The position numbers and the translations under genes are program-made. The notes below the pieces were generated by a model that was not told the DNA's origin, did no database searches, and saw nothing but the letters and a program-made list of their open reading frames with translations. Positions 1-6,240 of a stretch of DNA of 8,480 nt are shown piece after piece. The DNA comes from an uncultured Pseudomonadota bacterium. GTDB lineage: Bacteria; Pseudomonadota; Gammaproteobacteria; Burkholderiales; SG8-39. Numbering within the stretch: position 1 is the stretch's first letter; each line of letters begins with the position of its first letter. The stretch spans positions 1 through 8,480 of the forward strand of contig CAIPGJ010000804.1 of assembly GCA_903864555.1 (NCBI GenBank), written 5' to 3'.

Positions 1-1
1 C

Positions 2-1378
2 GCCCTCGAAGCCGGCGTGCCCGTCACCCTGTTCGAGAAGGCCCCCGAGACGGGCGGCAATGCCGCCATTTCCGGCGGTGTGATCTGGGCCCTGAATGAG
101 TACGAGCGCATCCGCGCCGACATCCCCGATGGCGACCCGGTGCTGCAATGGCTGGTCTACGAGAACGTCGATGCCGCGCTCACCTGGCTGGAAGCGCAGG
201 GCGCCAAGCTGGGCGCCTATGAGTCGCGACCGGAGCTGGGGCGCCGTGAACGGCGCATGGCGCCGAGCCAGGCATTGGTGGCGCTGGCCGAGCGCTTCAT
301 CAGCCTGGGCGGTGAACTGCACACCGGCATGGGCCTGGAATCACTGCTACTGGAAGATGGCGCCGTGCGCGGCGTGCAGGTGGTGAAGGACGGCCGCACC
401 GAGGTGCATCGCGCCCGCGCCGTGGTCATCGCCACCGGCGGTTTCCAGGGCAATCCCGAACTGCTCTCGCGTTATGTCGTGCGTGACCCCGATCATCTCT
501 ATCTGCGCGGCCATCCCTGGAGCACCGGGGATGGCCTGCTGGCCGGCCTGCAGGCCGGTGCTGCGGCCTCGGCCGGGCTCGACACCTTCTACGGTCACGC
601 GCTGGCAGCCCCTCCGGCACGTTTCACCAAGCTGGAATTCCGTGACTACACTCAATGGTATGGCCAGCATGCGGTGGCGGTGAACCTGCAGGGCGAGCGT
701 TTCGCCGATGAATCTCATGGCAGCTCCGAGCATGCCCTCAACCAGGGCCTGGCGCAGCAGCCGCAGGGCCGCGGCTTTTACATTGTGGATCAGGCGCAGT
801 ACGAAGCGCCGGCTGTGCGCGGCAAGGAATTGCTGACACGGGTGATCATCGAACGTGCACGCAAGGCCCGTGCTCCGGTGGTGGTGGCCGATACGCTGGA
901 AGTGCTGTGCCAGGGCCTCGCCGTGCACGGCCTGCCGCCGGCACGGCTGCTGCGCACGCTGCGGGAGTTCAACGAGCTGGTCGAGACCGACCGTGCCGAT
1001 GACTTGGTGCCGCCGCGTCGGCGCCATCGTCAGGGCTTGTCACGGGCGCCCTTCTACGCCGTGGGGGTGCGCGCTTCCATCACCTTCACCATGGGCGGCC
1101 TGCGCGTGGACGAACAGGCGCGTGTGCTGCGACGCGCCGGCAGCAGCTCGGCACTCGCCATGCTGCCGCCGGAGCGCCTCGCCGCGGAATCGCCTTCCGC
1201 CGTGCTCGCCATTGGGCAGGACTATCGCCACAGCGCCATCGACGGCCTGTATGCCGCGGGGACCGATGCCGGCAATATCTGCCACTTCGGTTACATGGGC
1301 GGACTGGGGCCGGCGCTGGTGACCGGCCGTACCGCGGGGGCTGCAGCAGCGGCCTTTTTGGCCTCCGGATCTGCCTGA
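2..1378 (+). CDS. FAD-dependent oxidoreductase of the fumarate reductase/tricarballylate dehydrogenase type (5' end missing)
   Basis: The reading frame is open from the first bases (visible start ALEAGVPVTLFEKAPETGGN), so the true start and the N-terminal GxGxxG dinucleotide-binding turn lie upstream; 458 residues are visible. The EK-x4-GGNAAISGG stretch at residues 12-26 is the second part of the FAD-binding fold of the FAD_binding_2 family. Further family signatures are VVIATGGFQGN (about 141-151), STGDG (174-178), FTMGGLRVDE in the substrate-capping part, and the C-terminal FAD segment YAAGTDAGN followed by GYMGGLGPALVTGR. Known members reduce or oxidise C-C bonds next to carboxylates or ketones (fumarate reductase, TcuA tricarballylate dehydrogenase, 3-ketosteroid dehydrogenase). 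The FTMGG turn and a receptor gene of the tricarboxylate type 99 bp downstream favour a small-carboxylate substrate, but this is inference. A cytosolic enzyme is likely, although the N-terminus that would carry any signal peptide is not visible. The family is firm; the substrate is not. Confidence 0.9.
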   Translation, partial: ALEAGVPVTLFEKAPETGGNAAISGGVIWALNEYERIRADIPDGDPVLQWLVYENVDAALTWLEAQGAKLGAYESRPELGRRERRMAPSQALVALAERFISLGGELHTGMGLESLLLEDGAVRGVQVVKDGRTEVHRARAVVIATGGFQGNPELLSRYVVRDPDHLYLRGHPWSTGDGLLAGLQAGAAASAGLDTFYGHALAAPPARFTKLEFRDYTQWYGQHAVAVNLQGERFADESHGSSEHALNQGLAQQPQGRGFYIVDQAQYEAPAVRGKELLTRVIIERARKARAPVVVADTLEVLCQGLAVHGLPPARLLRTLREFNELVETDRADDLVPPRRRHRQGLSRAPFYAVGVRASITFTMGGLRVDEQARVLRRAGSSSALAMLPPERLAAESPSAVLAIGQDYRHSAIDGLYAAGTDAGNICHFGYMGGLGPALVTGRTAGAAAAAFLASGSA

Positions 1379-1383
1379 CAGGC

Positions 1384-1418
1384 TGATAATAATCATCTCG
1401 TAAAGATAATGATGATGA
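1384..1418. promoter_or_regulatory. Two candidate Fur-box-like sites upstream of the first Bug/TctC gene
   Basis: The gap is strikingly AT-rich between GC-rich genes. TGATAAT-A-ATCATCT at 1384-1398 matches the 7-1-7 Fur consensus TGATAATnATTATCA at 12 of 14 fixed positions, counted by eye. AGATAAT-G-ATGATGA at 1404-1418 matches at 11 of 14. Against the 19-mer GATAATGATAATCATTATC, the stretch starting at 1405 matches 13 of 19. The sites lie 60-95 bp upstream of the ATG at 1478, a suitable place for repression. No clear -35/-10 pair could be assigned. AT-rich DNA yields chance matches to this consensus, so this remains a candidate. Confidence 0.4.
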
Positions 1419-1433
1419 GATTATCTGTATGAA

Positions 1434-1445
1434 ATTGATATCAAT
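1434..1445. promoter_or_regulatory. Perfect 12-bp palindrome (ATTGATATCAAT), possible operator
   Basis: ATTGATATCAAT is identical to its reverse complement and lies 32 bp before the ATG of the Bug/TctC gene, just downstream of the Fur-like sites. Its left half contains TTGATA (1435-1440), five of six matches to a -35 box, but no good -10 follows at 16-18 bp. It could be a binding site for a dimeric regulator or part of an extended Fur array. No regulator gene is visible to connect it to. Confidence 0.3.
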
Positions 1446-1477
1446 AGTCCTATCCAGTCCATGAAGGGCCCCTGAAC

Positions 1478-2464
1478 ATGTTTGCTCGCCTACCTGATGT
1501 TTTGCTTCGTACCTCTCTCGCTTTGCTGGGTGTTGCAGCCGCGCTTGCATCGCCAGCCCAGGCCCAGGTCGCCTATCCCGCCGGACAACTGCGCATGGTC
1601 TCCCCCTACCCGCCCGGTGGCGGCACCGACATCCTCGCCCGCGCCATCAGCCTGAAGCTGAGTGATGCGCTGGGCCGGCCGGTGATCGTCGAGAACCGCG
1701 CCGGCGCCAATGGCACGGTGGGCGCAGCCTACGTGGCCAAGCCGCCTTCAGACGGCCTGACCATGATGGTGGTGCCGGCCGGCTATGCCGCCAATCCTGC
1801 CCTGTACAAGAACCTGCCTTATGACCAGGCGCGTGATCTGGCGCCGGTGACCCTGCTCGCCTCCGGCCCGCTGGTGCTGGTGGTGCACACCTCGGTGCCG
1901 GCAAAGACCGTGAAGGAACTGATCGCCCTGGCCAGGAGCAAGCCGGGTGAACTCAATGTCGGCTCCGCCGGCAGCGGCTCGCTGCCGCACCTGAGCGCCG
2001 AGCTGTTCAACCTCAGCACCGGCGTGAAGCTGGTGCACATCCCCTACAAGGGATCGGGCGCCGCCATCGCCGATCTGCTGAGCGGCCAGGTGCCGGTGTA
2101 CTTCATGAACATCCTGCAAAGCCTGCAGTACATCAAGGCCGGCAAGCTGCGGGCACTGGGGGTGACCAGCCCGGAACGTTCGCCCATCGCCCCGGAACTG
2201 CCGGCGATCGCGCAGGAAGTGAAGGATTTCGACATGACCAACTGGTATGGCCTGCTGGTGGCGAGCAGCACGCCGCGTGATCTGGTGCAGCGCGTGCAGC
2301 AGGATGTGTCGCGCTTCCTCAACCAATCCGACCTCAAGGATCGCCTGGCCGGCGAGGGCATGACGGTGATCGCCAATACGCCGGACCAGTTTGTCACCTT
2401 CCTCGCACGTGAAACCGCCAAGTACAACCGCATCATCCAGGCGGCCGGCATCAAGGCTGAATGA
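1478..2464 (+). CDS. Periplasmic Bug/TctC-family solute-binding receptor (first of three)
   Basis: The 328-residue product has the usual length and order of the tripartite tricarboxylate transporter receptor family. A signal peptide (arginine at 4 and 11, hydrophobic core about 12-25, AQA at 27-29) precedes the mature start QVAYP. Hallmarks are SPYPPGGGTD-ILAR (42-55), whose loop contacts the ligand carboxylate in solved Bug structures, VIVENRAGANG (69-79), HLSAELF (171-177) and IPYKGSGAA (188-196). The ATG at 1478 is preceded by GAAGGG with 9 nt spacing. Such receptors bind small organic acids in the periplasm and hand them to a TctA/TctB carrier or act in sensing. No carrier gene is in view, so it looks like an orphan receptor. 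Its ligand may be the substrate or product of the flavoprotein encoded upstream (inference from adjacency). Confidence 0.93.
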   Translation: MFARLPDVLLRTSLALLGVAAALASPAQAQVAYPAGQLRMVSPYPPGGGTDILARAISLKLSDALGRPVIVENRAGANGTVGAAYVAKPPSDGLTMMVVPAGYAANPALYKNLPYDQARDLAPVTLLASGPLVLVVHTSVPAKTVKELIALARSKPGELNVGSAGSGSLPHLSAELFNLSTGVKLVHIPYKGSGAAIADLLSGQVPVYFMNILQSLQYIKAGKLRALGVTSPERSPIAPELPAIAQEVKDFDMTNWYGLLVASSTPRDLVQRVQQDVSRFLNQSDLKDRLAGEGMTVIANTPDQFVTFLARETAKYNRIIQAAGIKAE

Positions 2465-2476
2465 GGCATCGCAGCC

Positions 2477-2534
2477 GGGTTAACCCCCTTGTCAAAGGGG
2501 GCCGACTCGCGCGTAGCGCGAGCGGGGGGATTTT
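2477..2534 (+). repeat. REP-like repeat, left copy, two hairpins
   Basis: The copy starts 12 bases after the stop codon of the first Bug/TctC gene. It opens with the palindrome GGGTTAACCC. Hairpin 1 has stem CCCCCTT (2484-2490) with AAGGGGG (2495-2501) and loop GTCA. Hairpin 2 has stem CTCGCGC (2506-2512) with GCGCGAG (2516-2522) and loop GTA. It ends CGGGGGGATTTT. The short T-tract after a G-run is not a classical rho-independent terminator, but the structure could still protect or end the transcript. Confidence 0.75.
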
Positions 2535-2701
2535 GGCCAACGAGCTCATGTCATTGCCGTTATCCGACCTTGCCCTGAATCTGGAAAATGGTTGTTGCTT
2601 TGCAGGCAGAAAATTGCCGGAGCAGATTCTGGACAGGAAGCGGCCAGTGACGGAGTACTCCCATTGCATGGATCAAGGCACGCAGATCCGTCTGCCTGGT
2701 G

Positions 2702-2763
2702 AAAATCCCCCCGCTCGTTCGCTGCGCTCACGAGTCGGCCCCCTTTGTCAAGGGGGTTAACCC
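2702..2763 (-). repeat. REP-like repeat, right copy, inverted
   Basis: Read on the - strand, this copy starts 15 bases after the stop of the oxidoreductase gene and shows the same order as the left copy: GGGTTAACCC, a CCCCCTT/AAGGGGG hairpin (2750-2756 with 2739-2745), an inner hairpin, then CGGGGGGATTTT. The inner hairpin differs: a CTCGT/ACGAG stem (2714-2718 with 2730-2734) closes over a GA/GA tandem mismatch and a short GC stem. Stem-preserving differences between copies suggest that the fold, not only the sequence, is maintained. Confidence 0.75.
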
Positions 2764-2778
2764 ACGTCTGCGCCCGGA

Positions 2779-3792
2779 TCAGGCGTAGCCGATCACCACC
2801 TTGCCGAAGTGACGCTGCGCCTGCAGGTGCTGGAAGGCTTCGCGCGCCTGCGCGAAGGGGAAGACCTGGTCCACCACCGGACGCAGTTCGTGCTGTTCGA
2901 GCGCGCGGTTCATGGATTCGAAGCTCTGGCGGCTGCCCACCGAGAGCGAACGCAGCGTGACGCCCTTGCCGCGAAACAGGTTGGGGTCGAGCATCTGGCC
3001 CTTCGCCGATACCGTGCCGATCAGGATCACGCAGCCGCCTATCCCCAGGCACTGCAGTGAGCGTGGCAGGGTGCCGGCACCGCCCACTTCCATGACGTGG
3101 TCGGCGCCACGCCCGCCGGTGAGGCGCATCACTTCCTTGTCCCAGTCCGGATAGGTGACGTAATCGATGATGTCATCGGCGCCCAGTTCGGCCAGACGCT
3201 TCGCCTTGGCGGCACTGGAGGTGGTGGCGATGACGCGCGCGCCCAGCAGTTTGGCCAGCTGGATGGAAAACACCGACACCCCGCCCGAGCCCAGTGTGAC
3301 CACGGTATCTCCGGCTTTCACCTGGGCCAGTTCGGTCAGTCCGGCCCAGGCCGTGACGGCGGCGCAGGGCAGGGTGGCGGCTTCCTCGTAAGACAGGTAT
3401 TCGGGCAGCTTCACCACGCCTTCCTGGTTGAGCACCGCCATCTCCGTCAGCGCGCCGTCGATGCTGCCGCCCAGGTCCGAGCCCATGCACTCGCGCGTCA
3501 TGCGCCCGCCCAGCCAGCGCTGGTGGAAGATGGCGGCGACACGATCGCCCACCTTCATCCGCTTCACACGTGCGCCGACGGCGCAGATCTCGCCCACGCC
3601 ATCGGACAGGGGAATCAGGCCGGTGCGCGGATTGGCGCGGTAACTGCCCTTCAACACCATCAGATCGCGGTAGTTGAGCGAGTTGGCGCGCATGCGCATC
3701 ACCACGTCATCAGGCCCCGGGGTGGGGTCCGGATGCTTGCGCAGCACCAGTCCGTCGGTGCTGCCGAATTGCTCGATGTGCCAGGCGTTCAT
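2779..3792 (-). CDS. Zinc-free MDR-family NAD(P)-dependent oxidoreductase (quinone oxidoreductase/alcohol dehydrogenase-like)
   Basis: The 337-residue protein is a full-length medium-chain dehydrogenase/reductase. An N-terminal GroES-like fold covers about 1-130 and the nucleotide-binding Rossmann fold about 155-285, with the VVTLGSGGVSVF turn at 164-175. The position that holds the catalytic-zinc cysteine in alcohol dehydrogenases reads NSLNYRD (37-43), and no structural-zinc cysteine cluster is present, as in the quinone oxidoreductase branch. The second strand of the Rossmann fold ends IATTSSAAKAKR with no acidic residue, which favours NADPH (inference). The start at 3792 is supported by a GGGGGA ribosome site about 9 nt upstream on the - strand. 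It is cytosolic. It is divergent from the second Bug/TctC gene and shares its control region. The substrate (quinone, enone or alcohol) cannot be decided from sequence. Confidence 0.9.
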   Translation of the reverse strand: MNAWHIEQFGSTDGLVLRKHPDPTPGPDDVVMRMRANSLNYRDLMVLKGSYRANPRTGLIPLSDGVGEICAVGARVKRMKVGDRVAAIFHQRWLGGRMTRECMGSDLGGSIDGALTEMAVLNQEGVVKLPEYLSYEEAATLPCAAVTAWAGLTELAQVKAGDTVVTLGSGGVSVFSIQLAKLLGARVIATTSSAAKAKRLAELGADDIIDYVTYPDWDKEVMRLTGGRGADHVMEVGGAGTLPRSLQCLGIGGCVILIGTVSAKGQMLDPNLFRGKGVTLRSLSVGSRQSFESMNRALEQHELRPVVDQVFPFAQAREAFQHLQAQRHFGKVVIGYA

Positions 3793-3825
3793 GAAGTGTT
3801 TCCCCCGTTTGAGTGTGAGTGTTGT

Positions 3826-3848
3826 GCGTTGTTGTAAGCGTTGTTGTA
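3826..3848. repeat. Direct repeat of 11 bp at 12-bp period in the divergent control region
   Basis: GCGTTGTTGTA occurs at 3826-3836 and again at 3838-3848, separated by a single A. A partial third unit, GTTGT, precedes it at 3821-3825. The 12-bp period is close to one DNA turn, so a protein could contact both copies on nearly the same face. It lies between divergent genes and overlaps the candidate -35 of the + strand promoter, which suggests an operator. Simple GTT-rich slippage is the alternative. Confidence 0.55.
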
Positions 3849-3868
3849 CGTTAGGGCCCCTTTATACT
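3841..3868 (+). promoter_or_regulatory. Candidate sigma-70 promoter for the second Bug/TctC gene
   Basis: TATACT at 3863-3868 matches five of six -10 positions and lies 40 bp before the ATG at 3909. TTGTTG at 3841-3846 sits 16 bp upstream as a weak -35 within the second copy of the direct repeat. Expected transcription start is near 3875, giving a short leader that includes the GGAGG ribosome site at 3896-3900. Confidence 0.4.
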
Positions 3869-3890
3869 GGCTGCCACTACATCCATGCAA
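3861..3890 (-). promoter_or_regulatory. Candidate sigma-70 promoter for the divergent oxidoreductase gene
   Basis: On the - strand TATAAA (complement of 3861-3866) matches five of six -10 positions. TTGCAT (complement of 3885-3890) lies 18 bp upstream as a weak -35. The -10 overlaps the -10 of the opposing promoter almost exactly, so polymerase binding would be mutually exclusive. The leader to the ATG at 3792 would be about 60 nt and would pass through the direct repeats. Confidence 0.33.
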
Positions 3891-3908
3891 TCCGGGGAGG
3901 GGAAAGCA

Positions 3909-4889
3909 ATGCTGAAGGTTTCGAGTGCCCTTGTTCGTCTGCTGGTCGCAGTGCCACTGCTGACGCTGGCCCTGCCGACTGTCGCGCAGCAGGGGTATCC
4001 GGTGAAGCCGGTGCGCTTCATCGTTCCTTTTCCGCCGGGCGGCAGTGCTGACCCCATGGCGCGCATGGCGGCGCAGAAGCTGTCGGACAGGTGGAGCCAG
4101 CCGGTGATCGTGGATAACCGCGGCGGTGGCAATACCATCATCGGCAGCGAGGCAATGGTCAGATCCCCGGCCGACGGCTACACCATCCTGCTGGTGGGAA
4201 CCACGCATGTGGCCAACCCCAGCCTGCTCGCGCATCTGCCCTATGACACCCTCAAGGACTTCGACGCAGTCGCCACCATCGCCCGTTCGCGCTTCCTGCT
4301 TGCCGTGAATGCCGGCGTGCCGGCCGCCACGCTGCAGGAACTTATTGCGCTGGCCAGGGCGAAGGAGGAGCAGTTCAGCTATGCCTCCTCCGGCGAAGGC
4401 AGCGGCCCGCACCTTTCGGCGGTATTGTTCGAGATGATGACCGGGGCCAAGCTGCAGCACATTCCCTACAAGGGGGGCGCGCAAAGCGTGACTGATCTGG
4501 TGAGTGGCCGGGTACAGATGATTTTTGCCAATCCGGGCAATGTTGCGGTGCATGTGAAGTCCGGCAAGCTGAAGGCGCTGGCCGTGACGGGTGCGGCGCG
4601 CTCGGCCGGGCTGTCCCAGGTGCCCACCTTCGCCGAGGCCGGATTGCCCGGTTACGAAATGTCAGGCTGGTACGGCGTCCTTGCGCCGGCGCGCACGCCC
4701 AAAGATATCGTGGAGAAGATCGCTGCCGACATGGCCGTGATTCTGGCCATGCCCGACATCAGCGACAAGTTGCAGAGCCAGGGGTCGGAGCCCTTCATCT
4801 CGACCCCGGACCAGTTTGCCGGCATGATCCGCAGCGAGGTGGCGCGCTACGCAAAGATCGTCAAGGCGGCCAACATCAAGGTCGAGTGA
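3909..4889 (+). CDS. Periplasmic Bug/TctC-family solute-binding receptor (second of three)
   Basis: The start is placed at the ATG at 3909 (326 residues). GGAGG at 3896-3900 lies 8 nt before it, and the product then begins MLKVSSALVR, a normal signal peptide with lysine and arginine in front of the hydrophobic core (11-22) and TVA (24-26) as cleavage site before QQGYP. An in-frame ATG at 3885 would place the ribosome site inside the gene and is rejected. Family marks are IVPFPPGGSADPMAR (38-52), VIVDNRGGG (66-74), GPHLSAVLF (166-174) and IPYKGGAQS (185-193). The ligand loop reads PPGGSAD where the first receptor has PPGGGTD, so ligands may differ. It is transcribed away from the oxidoreductase gene. 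No TctA/TctB gene is adjacent. Confidence 0.93.
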   Translation: MLKVSSALVRLLVAVPLLTLALPTVAQQGYPVKPVRFIVPFPPGGSADPMARMAAQKLSDRWSQPVIVDNRGGGNTIIGSEAMVRSPADGYTILLVGTTHVANPSLLAHLPYDTLKDFDAVATIARSRFLLAVNAGVPAATLQELIALARAKEEQFSYASSGEGSGPHLSAVLFEMMTGAKLQHIPYKGGAQSVTDLVSGRVQMIFANPGNVAVHVKSGKLKALAVTGAARSAGLSQVPTFAEAGLPGYEMSGWYGVLAPARTPKDIVEKIAADMAVILAMPDISDKLQSQGSEPFISTPDQFAGMIRSEVARYAKIVKAANIKVE

Positions 4890-4973
4890 GCCGGGAGACA
4901 AGGCACGGGGGACGAATACGGGCAAACATCAAGCGGCGCCCGGCTTTTCCGCAGGGGCCGCGCGGCTGACGCC

Positions 4974-5942
4974 TCAATCCGCCTTGATGTTGTTCTCGCG
5001 GATGATCTTGCCCCACTTCGCCACTTCCACTCGGATCTCCTCGGCGAACTGGGCCGGGGTGTTCCCCACCGCAGTGGCGCCATTGGCGGAGAATCGCGCC
5101 AGGTTTTCCGGCGAGTGGATAATTTTCAGCAGGGCGTCGTGCTGCACCTTGATGATGGACGCCGGTGTGCCTGCCGGCGCGGCCAGGCCGTAGAGGGAGC
5201 TGGCCTCCAGTCCCGGGAAGCCTGACTCGGTGAACAGCGGTGTGTCCGGCAGTACCGCCAGGCGCTTGCCCCCGGCCACGCCGAGCGGGCGCAGCTTGCC
5301 GGCTTTGATGTGCGGCAGGAACACGCCGGCATTGGAGAACAGCAGGTCCACTTCGCCACCGAGCAGCGCATTGGCTGCCGGGCCGGCGCCCTTGAACGGC
5401 ACGTGGGTGAGCTTGATGCCGGCCATCTGCGCGAACATCACCATGGCCAGGTGGCCGCCGGAGCCATTGCCCGAAGAGGCCGCATTCACCTTGCCCGGAC
5501 TGGCCTTGGCGAGGGTCACCAGTTCGGCGATGTTCCTCGCCGGCACGGCAGCATTCACCACGCCCACATTGGGCAGCACGGCAAAATTGGTGATCAGGGC
5601 AAAGTCCTTGATCGGATCGAAGGGCAGCTTGTCGAAGAACAGCGAGCCGAACACATGGGTGTTGTTGGCCACGACCAGAAAGGTGTAACCGTCGGGTGCC
5701 GCCTTGGCCACGCTTTCCCCGGCAATCAGGCCGCTGCCGCCGCCGCGGTTCTCGTAAAGGATGGGCTGGCCCAGCATCTCCGACAGCTTGATGGAGATGG
5801 GGCGCGCAATCACGTCGGTGCCGCCACCGGCCGCGTAGGGGACCACCCAGCGCATCGGCTTGTTGGGGTATTGCTGCGACCACGCCGTGCCGGTCGCCAG
5901 AACGGCTGCCAGTCCCGTTGCCGCCAGTTGTATCCACTGCAT
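4974..5942 (-). CDS. Periplasmic Bug/TctC-family solute-binding receptor (third of three)
   Basis: This 322-residue product has the full receptor architecture: a signal segment about 1-22 before SQQYPNKP, VVPYAAGGGTDVIARP (33-48), ILYENRGGGSG (61-71), GGHLAMVMF (162-170) and VPFKGAGPAA (181-190). The ATG at 5942 is preceded on the - strand by AGGGAGA about 7 nt away. Two features stand out. The ligand loop has YAAGGGTD where the other two receptors have YPPGGGTD and FPPGGSAD. The n-region of the signal segment (MQWIQLAATG) lacks lysine or arginine, which is unusual for a Sec signal peptide. It converges on the second receptor gene across an 84-bp gap, so the two are inverted neighbours, not a co-transcribed pair. 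The ligand is unknown. Confidence 0.92.
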   Translation of the reverse strand: MQWIQLAATGLAAVLATGTAWSQQYPNKPMRWVVPYAAGGGTDVIARPISIKLSEMLGQPILYENRGGGSGLIAGESVAKAAPDGYTFLVVANNTHVFGSLFFDKLPFDPIKDFALITNFAVLPNVGVVNAAVPARNIAELVTLAKASPGKVNAASSGNGSGGHLAMVMFAQMAGIKLTHVPFKGAGPAANALLGGEVDLLFSNAGVFLPHIKAGKLRPLGVAGGKRLAVLPDTPLFTESGFPGLEASSLYGLAAPAGTPASIIKVQHDALLKIIHSPENLARFSANGATAVGNTPAQFAEEIRVEVAKWGKIIRENNIKAD

Positions 5943-5994
5943 GCTGTGTCTCCCTGATTGCCGGCGGTGCCGGATGGTTTGTTCTGGTATGTGG

Positions 5995-6021
5995 CGATTC
6001 TAATCGTCAGGACCTGTCCTG
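5995..6021. promoter_or_regulatory. Adjacent palindromes upstream of the third Bug/TctC gene, possible operator over its -10
   Basis: CGATT-CT-AATCG (5995-6006) and CAGGAC-CT-GTCCTG (6008-6021) are inverted repeats with 5- and 6-bp arms and 2-bp centres, separated by one base. The first contains, on the - strand, TAGAAT (5997-6002), five of six matches to a -10 box for the receptor gene that starts at 5942; no good -35 is seen at the usual distance, as often at activator-dependent promoters. Two stacked dyads with centres about 14 bp apart fit a regulator dimer pair, but no regulator gene is in view. Confidence 0.35.
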
Positions 6022-6163
6022 GTTTGCGCCTGTGCGTTCCATACGCCGGGGCGGCCCGGCAATTGCAAGGCCGTACATGACCGGCGCGCCATCCGTTACA
6101 CTGGCGCCCGCTTCGTGTGGCTTGGATCATGCGGACAGGGACGAGGTCTCGCGTGATGCGGCC

Positions 6164-6192
6164 TTGAAATCCCCGTCGTACGCCCCAATAAC
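6164..6192 (+). promoter_or_regulatory. Candidate sigma-70 promoter for the NEW3/ABC operon
   Basis: TTGAAA (6164-6169, five of six -35 matches) and AATAAC (6187-6192, four of six -10 matches) are separated by 17 bp and lie 48 bp before the GTG at 6241. The predicted start near 6199 is followed by the palindrome CGCGATCGCG (6207-6216). A second -10-like TACACT at 6097-6102 has no matching -35. The rest of the 298-bp gap 5943-6240 shows no gene. Confidence 0.4.
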
Positions 6193-6240
6193 ACCCGACA
6201 TCGTCACGCGATCGCGACCGCAACCGAGGAGGAAACCAAC

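Larger units (their letters stand above)
2477..2763. repeat. Composite of two inverted REP-like repeats around a 167-bp core (BIME- or MITE-like)
   Basis: This fills almost the whole 314-bp non-coding junction between two convergent genes. Two outer copies (2477-2534 and 2702-2763) are reverse complements of each other apart from one base in a hairpin loop and differences in the inner hairpin. The core at 2535-2701 shows no gene, no transposase and only minor hairpins; a 99-codon frame running through the element is spurious because it depends on the repeat sequence. No target-site duplication is evident at the ends (GCAGCC before, ACGTCT after). It may be a mosaic of REP elements moved by an unlinked RAYT transposase, a non-autonomous miniature element, or two independent 3'-end elements. 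Confidence 0.65.

Noticed and set aside
2461..2760. 99-codon + strand frame across the non-coding junction
   Set aside because: It runs through both inverted repeats, starts at the stop of the preceding gene without a ribosome site, and its sequence resembles no protein; the repeat content alone keeps it open.
2477..2763. CRISPR array or insertion sequence at the repeat region
   Set aside because: There are only two copies, inverted and not direct, with no spacer series, no transposase frame and no visible target duplication.
3097..3837. 246-codon + strand frame opposite the oxidoreductase gene
   Set aside because: It is antisense to a full-length MDR enzyme, with glycine/histidine/glutamine-rich composition typical of antisense shadows in GC-rich DNA.
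3885..3908. Upstream ATG at 3885 as start of the second receptor
   Set aside because: It would place the GGAGG ribosome site inside the coding sequence and add a non-signal-like N-terminus (MQSGEGKA) before a normal signal peptide.
4890..4948. Possible terminator in the convergent gap (GCCGGG at 4890-4895, CCCGGC followed by TTTT at 4939-4948)
   Set aside because: The 6-bp arms are 43 nt apart and the local stem AAGC/GCTT is only 4 bp; not convincing as an intrinsic terminator.
6207..6216. CGCGATCGCG palindrome near the predicted start of the NEW3 operon
   Set aside because: Ten-base palindromes of G and C are expected by chance in GC-rich DNA, and there is no second copy nearby.
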